Positions 27,286 through 40,360 are shown, numbered from the stretch's first letter. The stretch: DNA of 64,000 nt from Baylisascaris procyonis (GCA_037389465.1 JAZARR010000154.1:4836001-4900000), one strand, 5' to 3'. Program-made: numbers and translations. The notes: generated from the sequence alone by a model not told the origin.

Positions 27286-30200
27286 ATGATCGTGAGAAAT
27301 CTAAAGAATATAATATCATTCAGTTTCTTGACAGATTTGCTGCCAGCTATCGCCCACCAGTTTGATACGTCATAATTACTAAAGAACGATGGTCTTACAC
27401 CATCCTCCATATTGTTCAATCATTTTCGAAGAAAAATTTATGGATTGTGTTAGTAAACTTTTTATTCCAGTCGGATTTTTAACTTCACAACCGTCAAACC
27501 ACAAAGAAAGACGAATCTTTTATGGAAGATCAAAACGAGTAATTTGAATAATTCAAATATAAAAGTCATTATTTTTCATATTTTATTATGTGTGGGAAAT
27601 TTATGAAAATTGTTGGCAAGTAAAGCAAACTGGGAAAAACACCTATCATCTTGGCTGCTTTGGCATAATTCTTCATTTCGAATAGCAACAATGAACCCTA
27701 CAAGAAATGAAATATTGACGTATAGCAAAATAAACATGACTATAGACGGTGGTATAGCGCAAAACTTTTGTTCGTATGAAGGAGATAAATTCTGCAGTTT
27801 GCCTCTTCCAATATCACCACTATTCCAAAGTGTAAAACACTTCAATCTTGGAACACAAATGAACGTTTTAAACGATGCATCGTTGAGAAATACACCCATA
27901 ACAAGCTTCATTTAATTGAACTTTTCTGCCTCACAAATTCATAGCGCTTTCTAGTCGAGAAAACAGATTTGCCCATCTTCTCATCAAGGCGAAACCCTAT
28001 AAGCGAAATGACACCTCACAAGTAGGTAAACAACTTGAAGAGTACTAATATTGCACCCAAAATGCAATGGGAGGGATTTGCATCGTACTTGTGGGATGTG
28101 CACCCGTTTATAACCTACTTGAGAGCATAAATCCACAAAGAGCGCATTTCGAAGCGAATTTATTGTTTTATGAAACAATATAAAGAAATATTCCCCTACA
28201 TGAATCACTTCGTATCTATTTCAGACTTCACTACATTGTTAAAACTAAACTATGAATTTAAAAAAAAAGGGGATAACGCAGAAGTGGGGAATCAAATCAG
28301 CGAAAGTGGGTGCAATATTTATTTCTATGCATTTATGCCTATTTATTTTCAAAATTAAGACGTCATATTTTTGTATTGGTGTTTCGGTTTATTCGTTTGT
28401 TTCAGTGGGGAAATTCTAGAAATTTAGTGAGCATAATGTAGACCATGGGATGACCTCCCCTCTCCGATAGTATATTAAATGCTGATACACCAACATCGAA
28501 AAAAATTAAAGCTAATTAAATAAAGCAGAAAATTTTGCATACACATTGCTCCGATTGGATTTTTCAGTTCTATAGTAGGGCCAAATCGCAAAAAAAAAGA
28601 CGAATCAGTTGTGAAATATTTGTATAGGCAATCGAGGCCTTATTGCTCATATCAATTGTTTGTTGATCACTTACGAAACCGGTTGGTCATGAGAGTGGAA
28701 TACAAAAAGCACATACGGTGTCAATTCTTTCGATGCGCTTTTCCACTTATTTCAAATTCATCTCAAAAGACTACTTGATTTCATAAGCTAATGTAAATGA
28801 TATCAAAAATTCTACAAAATCATGTTTTTACTGATTCCCTAATTAAGAAATCAAAGCACATAAACACGAAATTAAAAAACAATGCAACAACATACTTTGC
28901 AAATCGGTGAGTATAACAATGCTAGTGACTACGAGATGCACATAATTAAGGGTAAAGATCGTACTTGAATGATCGAATCTCATTAATATTAGCAAAATTC
29001 TAGAATTCCTTTAATGAAGTGGGGGGGGGGGGAGGATTCCGAGCATAATAATACTGGAGAAATTTTTTTTAAGGATAAAAAAATTTTTATATTATTTTGC
29101 CCTTTCCTCTCCCGTTTGTCTCAGTATTCGAGTAATTCAAAAAAAGCTCAAATAATCGTCAGACTGTAACGAGGAGGTTTTTTGCTTTGAAGGTGGAAAT
29201 GGGAACCGGGAAGGGAGGGGTGGAAGGGGGGGGGGGAGAGAAAGTTCCCCTGAAGTTTTCGAGTTTTAGTCATCCGGATTCTTTATACATTCCAAGCGCA
29301 ATAGTCCAAAGATCACAGAGGTATTTATTTAAACTACAGTAAAATTATGCAAATTACGAAACGACTAATGCGATCCTTATTCATTGCTAAATTTATCCCT
29401 CAAAGTTGCACTTTTTTTGAAAATATTTACACCACAAAAATACTGCAAAAAGTAATATAACTTATAAAGTAAAACAACAATACAACTTGAAAGAAGAGTG
29501 AAAATAAACTTAGCTAATTGAAAACAAATAATAACTCATAGAAATCGTTGAAGGTCTTTAATATAGAAGCAATATCTGATATAAAGTTGCAGCAAATTTT
29601 TGATTACAAAAATTCCGAATCATCTCTCATTTCGCAATCTAATTTTCACTTCATAGCAATGCATTCGAGCATTAATAATTTCTAACGGAAATCCAACCAA
29701 AAAAAAATTGAATCTTCGTTCTATGTTAATAGTGTGCTAAACTCGTCATTTCCGTATATTTTCATTTCCATCAAATATCAGCATATCATCGATTATGCAA
29801 ATATTTTAACTCAATTATATGAGTATATACGAATGAGCATGTTTAGTATATGTGCAGTATAGTTGGAATTTTAATGAAGCTAAAATGAAGTTAATACAAA
29901 TATTTCGTTAACGCTCTGAAATTTCCTATCAGAAATAAAAAATTTGTAAAATTTTTTCCAAAAATCTGAATAAAAAAAATTATTAATCTAAAGGATTTAA
30001 TCAACTTTTAGTTCTTTAATTTAATAATTCATCGCTTTATAGGTGGTTCGATTACTTGAAAGTTCTAAACTATATTCAGTAACGAAGATATCGGCTTATC
30101 AATTCCGTTAGCAAATCGAAATGAACATAGCGTCGTTTTGGCGATACTTGACTGCACCTTTTTTAATTAAAAAAATGAAACGGCGAAGAGTATTACGCCT

Positions 30201-30669
30201 CTATATGATTATGGCTTCGTATTATTTTCAAGAGTACAATATAAGACAAAGAGTTCTAATGCTTTATCACCTGCAGTTTACATCCAACTTATCACTTTAT
30301 CAGTTCCGCTTATCAACCATCCAACTTATCACCCTCTACTATATTAATCACCATAATCGGTATGTTAAAGTTTGCTCCATTAGTTGCTTAAAATATATAT
30401 TTGCTCAATTTTAAAGGAAATTCGCTTAATATGAACCGGAACAAATTCATAAATAATACTGTTTAGATTCGAAAATACCCCTTAAAATATTATTTCGATT
30501 TTTTTTTAATATTTTCTTTTCTTTTTTAAGTGAAAAATTTGTCTCGTTTCCTCTGCGAATAACTATTCTGACTATTTAACAATTCAGCAATTTTTTTTGT
30601 TATTGTTCTTCCCATTATTATCGTTTGTTATATTTCATAGAAATTAGTGCCATAAAAAGATGAAAATAA

Positions 30670-30885
30670 ATGAGTGAAAAATGTGTCATACAATTTAGCA
30701 CAATATATGCTCCTTCAAGCATATTTCAATGGCCGAACATTTTCCCAACTTTAAACACAAAAATTATGAGTGCAACAAATGAACCGTTATTAAAATGCAT
30801 CGCAAAATTCCATCAAATGGAATTGCATAAATATAACATCAATAAAATTGTTAAAATAATTGATGAGCGCGATATTACTTTTTAG
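30670..30885 (+). CDS. Small ORF candidate, 71 aa, unrecognised
   Basis: The frame ends in a polar, helical-looking segment (ATNEPLLKCIAKFHQMELHK, then NINKIVKIIDERD) whose composition is more protein-like than its surroundings. The first half is less convincing. An ATG follows AAATAA, and the stop is TAG at 30883. I see no family signature and no obvious splice sites. It may be a chance ORF. Confidence 0.2.
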   Translation: MSEKCVIQFSTIYAPSSIFQWPNIFPTLNTKIMSATNEPLLKCIAKFHQMELHKYNINKIVKIIDERDITF

Positions 30886-31595
30886 GCGAAATGCTTCGGA
30901 ATATTTCAGCGTAATTTTTTTTTTTTTTTTTTGATGGTTGGGAAAGGAAGGGGGAAGGGCAGATGTACAGGAATTAGTTTTCGTTGAATTCAGATTGCTT
31001 ATAGCTGGTAGAAGTAAAGAAATAACATCGTTTATGCAAATCGCTGCAAGTTTTTGCGTTCCATGTTACAGAGGATGTCGCGACGAGCATTAATCCTTGC
31101 ACAGCATCACCAATCTACGATGGTTATATTATAGCTCTCAGGAGGGGGGAGATCCGTCAATCGATTTTATTCGTACCGTTGATCGTATATGGCCCATTCT
31201 AACTGGTTTTTATTTTGCTAGCACTTATATCATGTCCCATTCATTTCCTCTTTCGTTCTTTGCCCCCCCCCCCCTCCCTCTTTCCCATCTTATTTACCGA
31301 TTTTTGTTTCCTTTTGCTTTTCTGAACCCCTTAATGAAAAATTTACCTATTATAGCGCAATAATGCTTGCATATTTACCTTTTACCCACTAGTTTCAGCA
31401 GGAAACCAGTGAACTTGAAATCACGAAAGTCAGAGGATATGATTCAATGCTTAGGGCGAAATTCCCCATTAAATTTCAAAATGTCCAACAATTTTTAAAG
31501 AAATCATAGACAATTCAACGCGTCAAAAGATGTGCAAGTAATTTCTTTCGATTGCTTAAATTGCACAGATCTTTAGTGGAGAATTATACGAACAT

Positions 31596-31633
31596 GAAAT
31601 TATACGGTAGGTTCGAAATTATACGGTAGATTC
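31596..31633. repeat. Two tandem 19-bp repeats
   Basis: GAAATTATACGGTAG(G/A)TTC occurs twice in immediate succession, with a weaker partial copy just before it. Confidence 0.7.
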
Positions 31634-32848
31634 ACTCGAAGTATGAATAGTTTCCGCATAATTTTCTACTTTCGTTGTTAGTTTATGATAAAATTGCAAG
31701 CGCTTATATCATGCCAGCTAGCTGTTTTTAAATTTTTTCCAAATAGTTTTTCCCCTTTAGAGAGAAATTCATAATTTAGATCCATAATCCCCGTGCTGCA
31801 ATCTTAAATGCTATCGAAACGCAAAAATATCAGACAACACGTTGAAGAATTCTGCGTTCAACATCTAAGTTTCCAGTTAGTAATTGTTTTTCCCAGGTTA
31901 TCTTATGATGATACAATAAGGTGAGGGAATTTTTATTTTTATTTTTATTTTTTTTGAAAATTTTTGAAAAAAAAATTAGATAATACCTACTGAATACGAT
32001 TAGGATAAAGCAGCCTCTGTATTTTTGTGAAACGCGATGCTTAATTCGATGTTTTAGATGTTGCACTTTTCAGCACGCTATGATTCAGCACTCTCATTTC
32101 CATCCATCTAGTTTCCTTTTCCCATTCGGGCAACTAATGGGATTTGACATACGAGTGTGGTTGCAACGCATAAATGCAAATGGTTTAAATGTTTCGAGTA
32201 GGGAAACCAATTTCAACATTGCATTCAATAAAAATAACAATTCTTTACTTGCGGGAAAATATAGGAAATATTGTAATTGATGTACATGTGAAAGTTTTAA
32301 TAGTACTATTTAGGAAGAAGATTTAGATAATCATTTAAAAAAATTGATCTTATAATTGAGTGCAAATCAGAGCTGTCTAATCACAAATGTACTTCAAACA
32401 TGAATAACTCTAAATTGAAAACTTTTCTGAATATTATTCAGCGAACAGGTCCAATTTCTAGATTATCCGGTCTACAACTCGAAACTAAGCCTGCGAAATA
32501 CGGATACCTACAGATAAAGTATATACGCAGTTGTTTCTTCGTGGCACATTTAGTAGTTTTGTCGAAATTGTTGAACAAACACAACACAGACATGAAGACG
32601 TGCGTACAGACACGGCCCCACTATACTCTCTTCACCTATAAAGTAAGAGTATTTTTAATACAGATTACATCAGCTCCCTTATGAATAATATTTACCGCTT
32701 AGATAGTCAAATGGAATAAAAAAAAGGTGAGTGCTGCATTGCTGTTGGGCGAATTTTTCATATTCCTGGATGGATGTTTTTCTCGTATAGATTGCTTAAA
32801 AGTTTTTTTTCTTTTTGCAGAAATAAATGGAAGTTGCTTCCCCTCTAG

Positions 32849-32941
32849 AAAGATGATTTAGATGATGGAAAGCGCAAAAGCGATACGGCAGTAGGCGAAT
32901 CGTCGAAGTGGATTCAAGCGAAAAACTTAGCCGATATATGA
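32849..32941 (+). CDS. Possible terminal exon, 30 aa, unrecognised gene
   Basis: The pyrimidine-rich TGCTTCCCCTCTAG is followed in phase 0 by an open stretch starting KDDLDDGKRKSDTAVG, continuing to SSKWIQAKNLADI and a TGA. The charged composition and clean acceptor resemble a real last exon. I could not connect it confidently to an upstream exon. The ORF at 32400-32684 contains an AAA/GTAAGA donor near 32641, which is one candidate. Confidence 0.25.
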   Translation, partial: KDDLDDGKRKSDTAVGESSKWIQAKNLADI

Positions 32942-33455
32942 GTGGCACTTCACAAAGCGTTCACTTCAAATCTCTAAGGCATCCAAAGAAGCGGAAATAG
33001 TCACCTTTAAAATCAATGATCACCTTCAGACGATACAAAATGAAAAATAATAATAAAAATTCTAGATTAATATGAACTTTTTTGACGTTTATAATTTTTT
33101 ACGACGCTAATATTCTTTATTCTTTGGATATTTCAGCAAAAATTTTTTATATATCTTATATATCAACAAATAGGAGATATGCTATAAAATCGAATTGAAG
33201 CTCTCAGAAAAAAAAAATCATAAAAAAGCGCGTTATTATTATTTGATCAGATGGGTTCAATAGCTATTGCCTTGATCAACGATACGATAGAATTCGCATC
33301 GCCTAAAGGGTTTTTGGCGGTCAATTTTTTTTCGCATCATCGACACACAGCTACGTGTTAACCACTTTTCTTTGTGTATACATATAGCAAGTCCATTTGT
33401 TGCTTGTGTTGCTGTTGATGGTTTGTTGCTAGTGTTGCTGTTGATTTGATGTATC

Positions 33456-33456
<1 letters not shown>

Positions 33457-33525
<69 letters not shown>
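33457..33525. repeat. (TA)n microsatellite
   Basis: A pure run of about 34 TA dinucleotides. It creates an Ile-Tyr repeat in one minus-strand frame that is not a protein. Confidence 0.97.
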
Positions 33526-33529
<4 letters not shown>

Positions 33530-34838
33530 AACGTTTGTATCTAAGGCGCTTTTGAGTTCTATTTTAGAAGGAGGCAGGCTTTTTAATGCTTTGAGAGAGA
33601 AGAGGAGGGTGTTCCTTCCCCTAGAGTTCTAAAGTTGTTCATTTTAGATGGCTCAATAAGAAGAGTGCATTCAAAGTAATATGGCATCTGCCTATAATAT
33701 TTCGGTCGCTAAGCCTTCAATAAATGTTCCAATACTATCGCAACCTCTAATTAACCTTAAAATCTATATATAATTTATAATGAGTGATAGATTAGGAAAT
33801 ATTTCTTTGTGTTCTGTAGGAATCAGCAATTAAAATTGTTATTCTAAATGAATTTTTTTCTCAATTGACATTCAATAGTTATTCAAAATATTTTGCTGCG
33901 TTATAAGGTGCTCATAATAATTATAAAGCTATTCACTATTGTATATAATCTCTGCCCTCAAATCTATTCTATGCTTCTTTTCAAAACGTTCACCCATTTA
34001 CGCAAAAACCAATCAATAAGTACATAATTTTGCAAGTATGCACATATGCTTTTATATGTTTAAATAGTTTTCTGTGTGCATCTATAAGCATATATCTATA
34101 TCTGAGTGCTTCTTTTATTGCTACCTATGTATTTTTATAGAGTTTATAGTGAACTATGTGTATGCATTTGTGTCTGTCTGTCTGTGTCTGTATGTATGTA
34201 TATATTTATATATGTGTATGTATGTTCGCTGACCACAAATCCTTATAACGATATATGATGGATGAGATGCCAAATATTGGTCCCTAAACTTAATGCGATA
34301 GCAAATGGTGAATGTCCCGATGAATTATTGGTGTTGAAATGGATATAAAAGTTGGCAAGTGGGCTGTTGCTTCACCAAATCGCAACTGCTAATTAGTAAA
34401 GAAAAATTTCTAACTGTAGCTTCAGACATCCAGACACTTACGTGAGAGGAAATAAATGCACTTTGATTTCATCGTTTTTTTTTTGGTTTTTTTTTTACCA
34501 GTTGATTTTTTCAGCACTTTATCAATTGATATAACAGCAAAATCAGTTATTTTAATGGACTATGTGCCGAAAAATGGATAACATTTTTACTTCTAAAATC
34601 CATTTTTTTTTTTGCCATTTCGTTACATTGAAAACCTCAAATAGCGTTCTATTCAACGCTATTTTTAAGAATATTCATTTCTTTCTTCATACGTTTTTCG
34701 AAAAAAAAAATTGCTTTTGTTCAAGTGCACAACAATCTCAGAAGGCATAGCAGTTAGTGAACATTGCTTCAGCGCCAAAAAGAAAGAAGAACGCCATAGA
34801 AGCTGAATTGATATAAACATTGTCTCATTTTCTATAAG

Positions 34839-34859
34839 CCCCCCCCCCCCCCCCCCCCC
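34839..34859. repeat. Poly(C) run of 21
   Basis: Twenty-one consecutive C residues, the longest C or G homopolymer seen here. Shorter poly(G)/(C) runs of 8-13 occur at about 9849, 20824, 29021, 31262, 35778 and 48426. Such runs recur across this otherwise AT-rich window. Confidence 0.95.
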
Positions 34860-35922
34860 ATATACGAAATTCTATGTAAATTTCAGAAATTAGATTTAAT
34901 TCACAATTTTTTTTGGGTATTTTATTTGCATAATTCATTTTAATGCAAATAAATTTGAATACCATTCTTGATATAGTATAGCAATTTTGTTTGCATAGAT
35001 TTTATGACAGAAAGGCTTTAAATTTTTTGGTGAAAGCATTAGACATGATCGATAATATATTTTTATACGATTATAAAAATTTGATTATTTCATGCTCTCA
35101 TGCAATTTATTTATAATATAAAATTATGTATTTAAAATTGTCACTGTAATTGAAAATATCGAAAACTTTAAATATTTTTTTGCGATATATATATATATAT
35201 ATATTTTTTTTTTAGAGGAATGAAACGATTGTTTATTGCCTTGTGAGGAGTGAATAAAATTGTTAAATTTACGTATGAAAGAAACGAATCGAATATTAAA
35301 TTTACTTGTGAATAGAATTTTTCTAACATAATAACGAATGCGCTCAATATAAGAATCGGTTAACATCCCGCTGAGTTAACGCTCTTTCTTTTGTTATGCG
35401 TTTTTTTCTTTTTCCAATATTCATCTACGATTCGTATAGAAGGAAAATTTTTATTTTAAAAGAGTATAATTTTATTTGAATACAAATAGAGGTGTTTATT
35501 CTCTTAAAAGATATAATTAGGAATATTAAATTATTTTCATCAAAAAAAAAAAAAATTCTCTCCATCTCTTTTTTTATGATTATAGATAGCATCAATAGGA
35601 TCCTACAAAAGGGTTTAATCCAACTAGAAACCCTAAAAAATCATTTTTCTTATGACTGAAAAATATTGATAATAATTTTCTTTGCATCAAATATGATAGA
35701 AATTTGATAGGGAAAAAATTACACCAATATATAATTATAACTGATATTTATTTATGAATAATAACTTGGTGGGAAGGGGGGGGGGTGAAGGGTTGGGTAA
35801 CTTCCGTAATAACCAACAGTACAAGTGGAACTTTGGACTTCCAATGGGATGATAATTCAGCTGAGTTGTTTTTTTTTTTTCTAATAAGTGAAGCAATAAA
35901 TATTTGGCAATTTCATTTCGAA

Positions 35923-35930
<8 letters not shown>

Positions 35931-35982
<52 letters not shown>
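35931..35982. repeat. (AT)n microsatellite
   Basis: About 25 AT dinucleotides directly after an A run. A shorter (AT)n lies at 35184-35205. Confidence 0.95.
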
Positions 35983-35985
<3 letters not shown>

Positions 35986-36228
35986 GGTTTTCAAAAATAT
36001 GAAACCTTTTTATCTCGTTCTCTTTAATTTTAAACTTTTACTAATGTGTGGGATTTCATTTCAATAACGAAATAAATAAATACTGCTCGCCGATGCTTTT
36101 CATTGAATTTCTAGTTGAATAAATGTAACGAAAGATGTGAGTGTAATTATTGATGAGACGACTTTAAAAGAGGTCTAAATAAACGCTATAAGCTAAGGTG
36201 AAAGAAGGATGAAGGCGTATGGGATGAA

Positions 36229-36399
36229 TCACCTATCGCATTTTTGGATAAGCCGATTGCATAAATACTGAAAAAAAGCCGAAATCCAGGCTGCTTCTTT
36301 TGCATTCATCTCGCAATTCATCGGTGATACTATTGAGTTGAGCTGTGGATTTCCCGAATTCAATAAATCCCGAGTGACTATTATGGCATTTCGCAGCAT
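36229..36399 (-). CDS. Small ORF candidate, 56 aa, unrecognised
   Basis: Minus-strand ATG at 36399, in the context CTAAAAAATG, opens a 56-codon frame with a protein-like mix: IVTRDLLNSGNPQLNSIVSP, then NAKEAAWISAFFQYLCNR, ending RLIQKCDR and TGA. The TTTTTTTCAG inside it (near 36266) and the GATAG/GTGATT near 36232 could instead be splice sites, in which case this is part of a larger gene. I recognise no family and see no signal peptide. Confidence 0.25.
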   Translation of the reverse strand: MLRNAIIVTRDLLNSGNPQLNSIVSPMNCEMNAKEAAWISAFFQYLCNRLIQKCDR

Positions 36400-38169
36400 T
36401 TTTTAGCACACACAAAATTTCAATAAATATTTATAAACTTTTTATGTAGGTTTTCATGCGCAAAAGATCAAGCAAGCGAACACAGATTGAAAAGCAACGG
36501 AAAGAAACGGGAAAATTTTGATCTATATAGATCAAATGGTGTCAACAAAGCCGTAGAAAATATTCGAACTATCTGCTAGCATAATAAAGGATTACAAAGC
36601 TGAAATTGTGCATCTAATCTAACAAAATTTATTGCCAATAGTATTGTCAATGAATACGTCAATAGTGTCAGTTATTGGCACATATAGACGCAAGCAAATA
36701 TTTCAATTCGAAAACGGACGAATGAGATAGTACCATTGTTATTTATTTATCTATTTATTTTTTGAATTCACAAAATTGGCATCACTGATATTATAGAAAA
36801 AATAAGGCACCATATATGGAAAATCGATAAAAAATTTGAATATATAATTTTTTTTTTCAATTAGTTATTTACCCACTACCGCGTTGTATATGCGCATTAT
36901 CAAAAGGATTCGTAAATAGTCTATATTTTTAGGTGAATTGGACTTAAATTTTGATATTTTTTTATATGTGTAATATGCGATTTTCTTAATTCGCAGTAAA
37001 AAATTCGATAAATTTTCCATTACAAATAAAATTAGAAAGAAAAATTAGCATGCGAAAGTCTCGAACTTAGCTTGCCAAAAAATTCGATGAAAATAAATGC
37101 TAATGGAAAAGGAAATAAATGAAATACGTACGTTTAGTTATTAAATATTTGGTCTCTCTTCACTAAATAGTATTTATGAGCAATGCATCGGCTAATGCCA
37201 ACGTGATACGCATACTCCTTCGTGATATACTTCCTAATAACGAACGAAACTTTAATTCATAGCTCAGATTAGTGCAGTTAATATAAAATCCGAATATTTC
37301 ATATGTGGCTCACTATCTTTTTTAATAAAGAAGGACATTTTACTATAATACCAAAAACAGTGGTTTCTAGCGAAAGGCATAATTTTTTTAAAGGATGCTT
37401 ATGGGATAAATAAGAAGAAAAATTCAAAAATTGAAAAAAAAAAAGAAAGAAAAATAAAGATTAAATGTTATTTTTGAACGACTAGATGAGATGAAATTAA
37501 AATTCTAGAACTAATTGAGGCAAATAAGAGGAAACTATCGAATTCAAATATTTGATTTTATGGAAAAATTGCATTTTTCTATGACAATTAAATAGAGAAA
37601 AAAGTTTTAAAGAAATTTGTGATGAAAAATTTGAATGACTGAAATTAAAATTTGTGTTGCAATAGCACTAAAGCCGTTACATTCCCAATTCGTTCGTTCG
37701 TTTCGCTTTTTTTGCAAAGAAAGAAAATTATTTCGATTAGTGCTCTCAAAGAGGTAAAAAAAAAATCTCGTCACTACCCGCAAAACGATAAGCAAATTCA
37801 ATGACGTTTCTTTTGGCTACTTAGTGAAATTCAATTTTGTCGTTTATTGAAAATTGGAAAAATGCTTCAATTTGTGAGGGGAAATTAAAGGGCAATATAA
37901 AATTTGAATATTTTAAAACATATTCCATAAATGGACTTTTAAAAAATATTGCGTATAGACTTTTCTTTCCCACAAAGTATTTTTTATTTGCTACAATTTT
38001 TGTTGTTTTGCTTACATCTCCTATATCCATCGGAAACCCGAAACTTAAAAGCCTATTTCCAATTCGTCCGTTCGAATTGACGACTATCATTTATTGCAAT
38101 AGATGGGGCAGTATTCTATTCACAATTGATTCTCTCGCAAATTACTTGGCTAAAAGCGTTTTTGTATAG

Positions 38170-38316
38170 TGACCAATGGTCATCGTTTATTACAATAGTA
38201 TCTGTCGTAATTCGTTCAGAGTTTACTCCCTCAAAAATTCTTCGACCAAGTAACGAACTTGCATAGTGGCCAATGGTCAGCGATACTAATGATGCAATGT
38301 CGCTGACCATTGGTCA
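38170..38316. repeat. Three copies of a 13-bp palindrome (TGACCA-N-TGGTCA)
   Basis: Perfect palindromes sit at 38170-38182 and 38304-38316, with a one-mismatch copy at 38267-38279. Flanks of the first two copies are also alike over about 20 bp. The third copy is bracketed by a directly repeated AATGATGCAATGTC. The half-site TGACC resembles a nuclear-receptor half-site, but regulatory use is only a guess. Confidence 0.6.
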
Positions 38317-39080
38317 ATGATGCAATGTCACAATCGCATCAGCTAAAATATTGCGACTATTTCGTTAATCAAAGCACTCCTCTGAGAATAAATAATTGGA
38401 GTGATCGTTCACTTCAGCTTATAGTAATAAAGCGTTGGGTTGAGATTTGCTAAAAAATTTGCGATTCAAAAACAACGACAAAACCGGAAGCAAAACGTCA
38501 AGGAATCATATATGCAAATTTTTTTGTCGCGTAGACTTTATGTGAAAAGTGTTATAACAAATTCATATTGGAAATTTTAAAATTTTTTATAATATTCTCT
38601 AAGAATTTTATATTCTTCCAGCTATGCCTATCATAATATTTACATCAAAAACCATTTGAATATATGGCTCCTTGTTGATTTATAAGAAGAATATCTGTTT
38701 TCATTGAATAGCATAACCTCTCACTCTAGTTTTTACAGTGAATCCTTAAAACGTTGGCAATGCAAATCATCACTATCACATCTGAAGAGCGCTACCTATT
38801 TCAAAGTTTCAAACATATCCATAATCGCAAATTAAGACGAGCTTTATTTGAAAAACTGTGATATTCACTAATCATTTCCGCTTAGTTATTTATCATTTCA
38901 GCAAATTTATTTAAAACAATAGTGACAGCCCTTACTATTTCAACTTAACATCATCTTCGACTATATCATCTCCGACCACCCACCTATTAATATCAACTTA
39001 AATCGTTAATATTTACAGAAATTTTTTGAGACTTCAATAATATGCGTATCGCAACTAATGGAAACAGTAGCCCGATATCA

Positions 39081-39147
39081 GGCAAGATCAGAACCGGAAG
39101 CTTTCAGATTTCCATGTTGGTGCTCTATGCGCTGAGCCATCATAGAC
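39081..39147 (-). pseudogene. tRNA-like relic or SINE head
   Basis: Read on the minus strand, the segment has a good A box and D arm (TGGCTCAGCGCATAGAGC) and a degraded B box (GGTTCTGATCTTG) at tRNA-like spacing. The anticodon and T stems do not pair well. It is therefore either a decayed tRNA gene or the promoter part of a tRNA-derived SINE. No clear A-rich tail follows. Confidence 0.4.
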
Positions 39148-39599
39148 TCTTTTTTAACCAACAAATTTTTCATAGCAATTGACGTCGACGGATATAAGTT
39201 TCGTACCAAAATAATATCACTGCTTTATCCCATAAATGGCCACGAAAGTTTCATTGAATTAAAACAATAGCAACGCGAATACTTCTAATTATTCTTATTC
39301 AGGGATCCCTTAATGCAATAAAGAGTAGTCGCTCAACAAGTAGGTTATTCAACCATATTGTACAGTGATGGTAGATAAAAAAACCCCTTTTAATGCAGCA
39401 GTCAGGCATAGGGGATAGGATAAAAGTCTGCTGGATAAGAAAGGGCAGGATCTATGGGGGTGGGGAAGGGGGTGGGATGGGATAAAAACAGAGAGAAAAG
39501 AAAAAGAAGGAATGCAAGGAGAAGGTTAATTCATATTACTCTACAAGATTTATGTAAGCAATAACGTGAACAAGAATTTAAAAAAAAAGTTGCTCTCAC

Positions 39600-39800
39600 C
39601 TGCTTGATGAAGTAATAGCAAATAGAAATAGACGATAAGCATGTGAGGGGCTGAGCTTCAGTGACGCTTCAAACAGCACTTTCTGGGGTATCGATTCTGA
39701 TGATCCACACTAACTCCGCCTTCCTCGTCGATAGCTCCTCCTCATCGCTATCCGAATCACATACAATTAGCTTCTGAGGCCATGTCCTATGCATTTTGTA
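39600..39800. other. GC-richer, exon-like segment of uncertain strand
   Basis: On the minus strand this segment ends in a strong donor (AGCAG/GTGAGAGC at 39600). It has open frames containing KLIVCDSDSDEEELSTRKAE and, in another frame, FEASLKLSPSHAYRLF. The plus strand is also open over part of it. I could not link it to flanking exons. Confidence 0.2.
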
Positions 39801-39875
39801 CAACGAATTAGAAGGTTTAGAAATATTATACGCTTAGGCTATGTAAATTTAACAACCTTCATTATAATACTGTTG

Positions 39876-39877
<2 letters not shown>

Positions 39878-39918
<41 letters not shown>
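39878..39918. repeat. (TA)n microsatellite
   Basis: About 20 TA dinucleotides. Confidence 0.95.
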
Positions 39919-39921
<3 letters not shown>

Positions 39922-40360
39922 CGCTATTACTTTATAAAAAATTTTTGATAGATAATAATAAAAATAATAAAAATAGGTTGCAATTTGCATTAGAGGAATT
40001 TTATATCACTGGAGAATGGTGACCGGAAGTGGTCATATATTCTCTTCTTTAATCCCTCCTTCTCTATGCTTTTCAATCTTATCACTAGTTTTTAATTATA
40101 AAAAAAAAAACTTCTTATGCATTTTTGTTCATTTTTTAATTGCACTCCTTCTCTTATTCGAAATGAATATATTTAAAAAGTGCAATAAAATTTCAACAAG
40201 TAATATCTAAAGTATATTTTACTATACATATAAGATTAAAACTTGCATAGTCATTTTTGCTTAAATATAAAAAACAAATAATTTAAAAATATAAATGTAT
40301 AAAAGTATAATAAATATAAAATAAATATATTAATATTAAAATATATTAAAATAAATACGT

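Noticed and set aside
27576..27915. Overlapping 101-111-codon frames on both strands
   Set aside because: No family match. Only the internal hydrophobic leader at about 27738 (minus) is of interest, as a possible receptor first exon.
33257..33529. Minus-strand frame with a Tyr-Ile repeat and a following polar segment
   Set aside because: The first part is the (TA)n repeat, and the rest has no motif or splice support.
37837..38169. 110-codon plus-strand open frame overlapped by an 89-codon antisense frame
   Set aside because: Both frames look equally random and no family features are visible.
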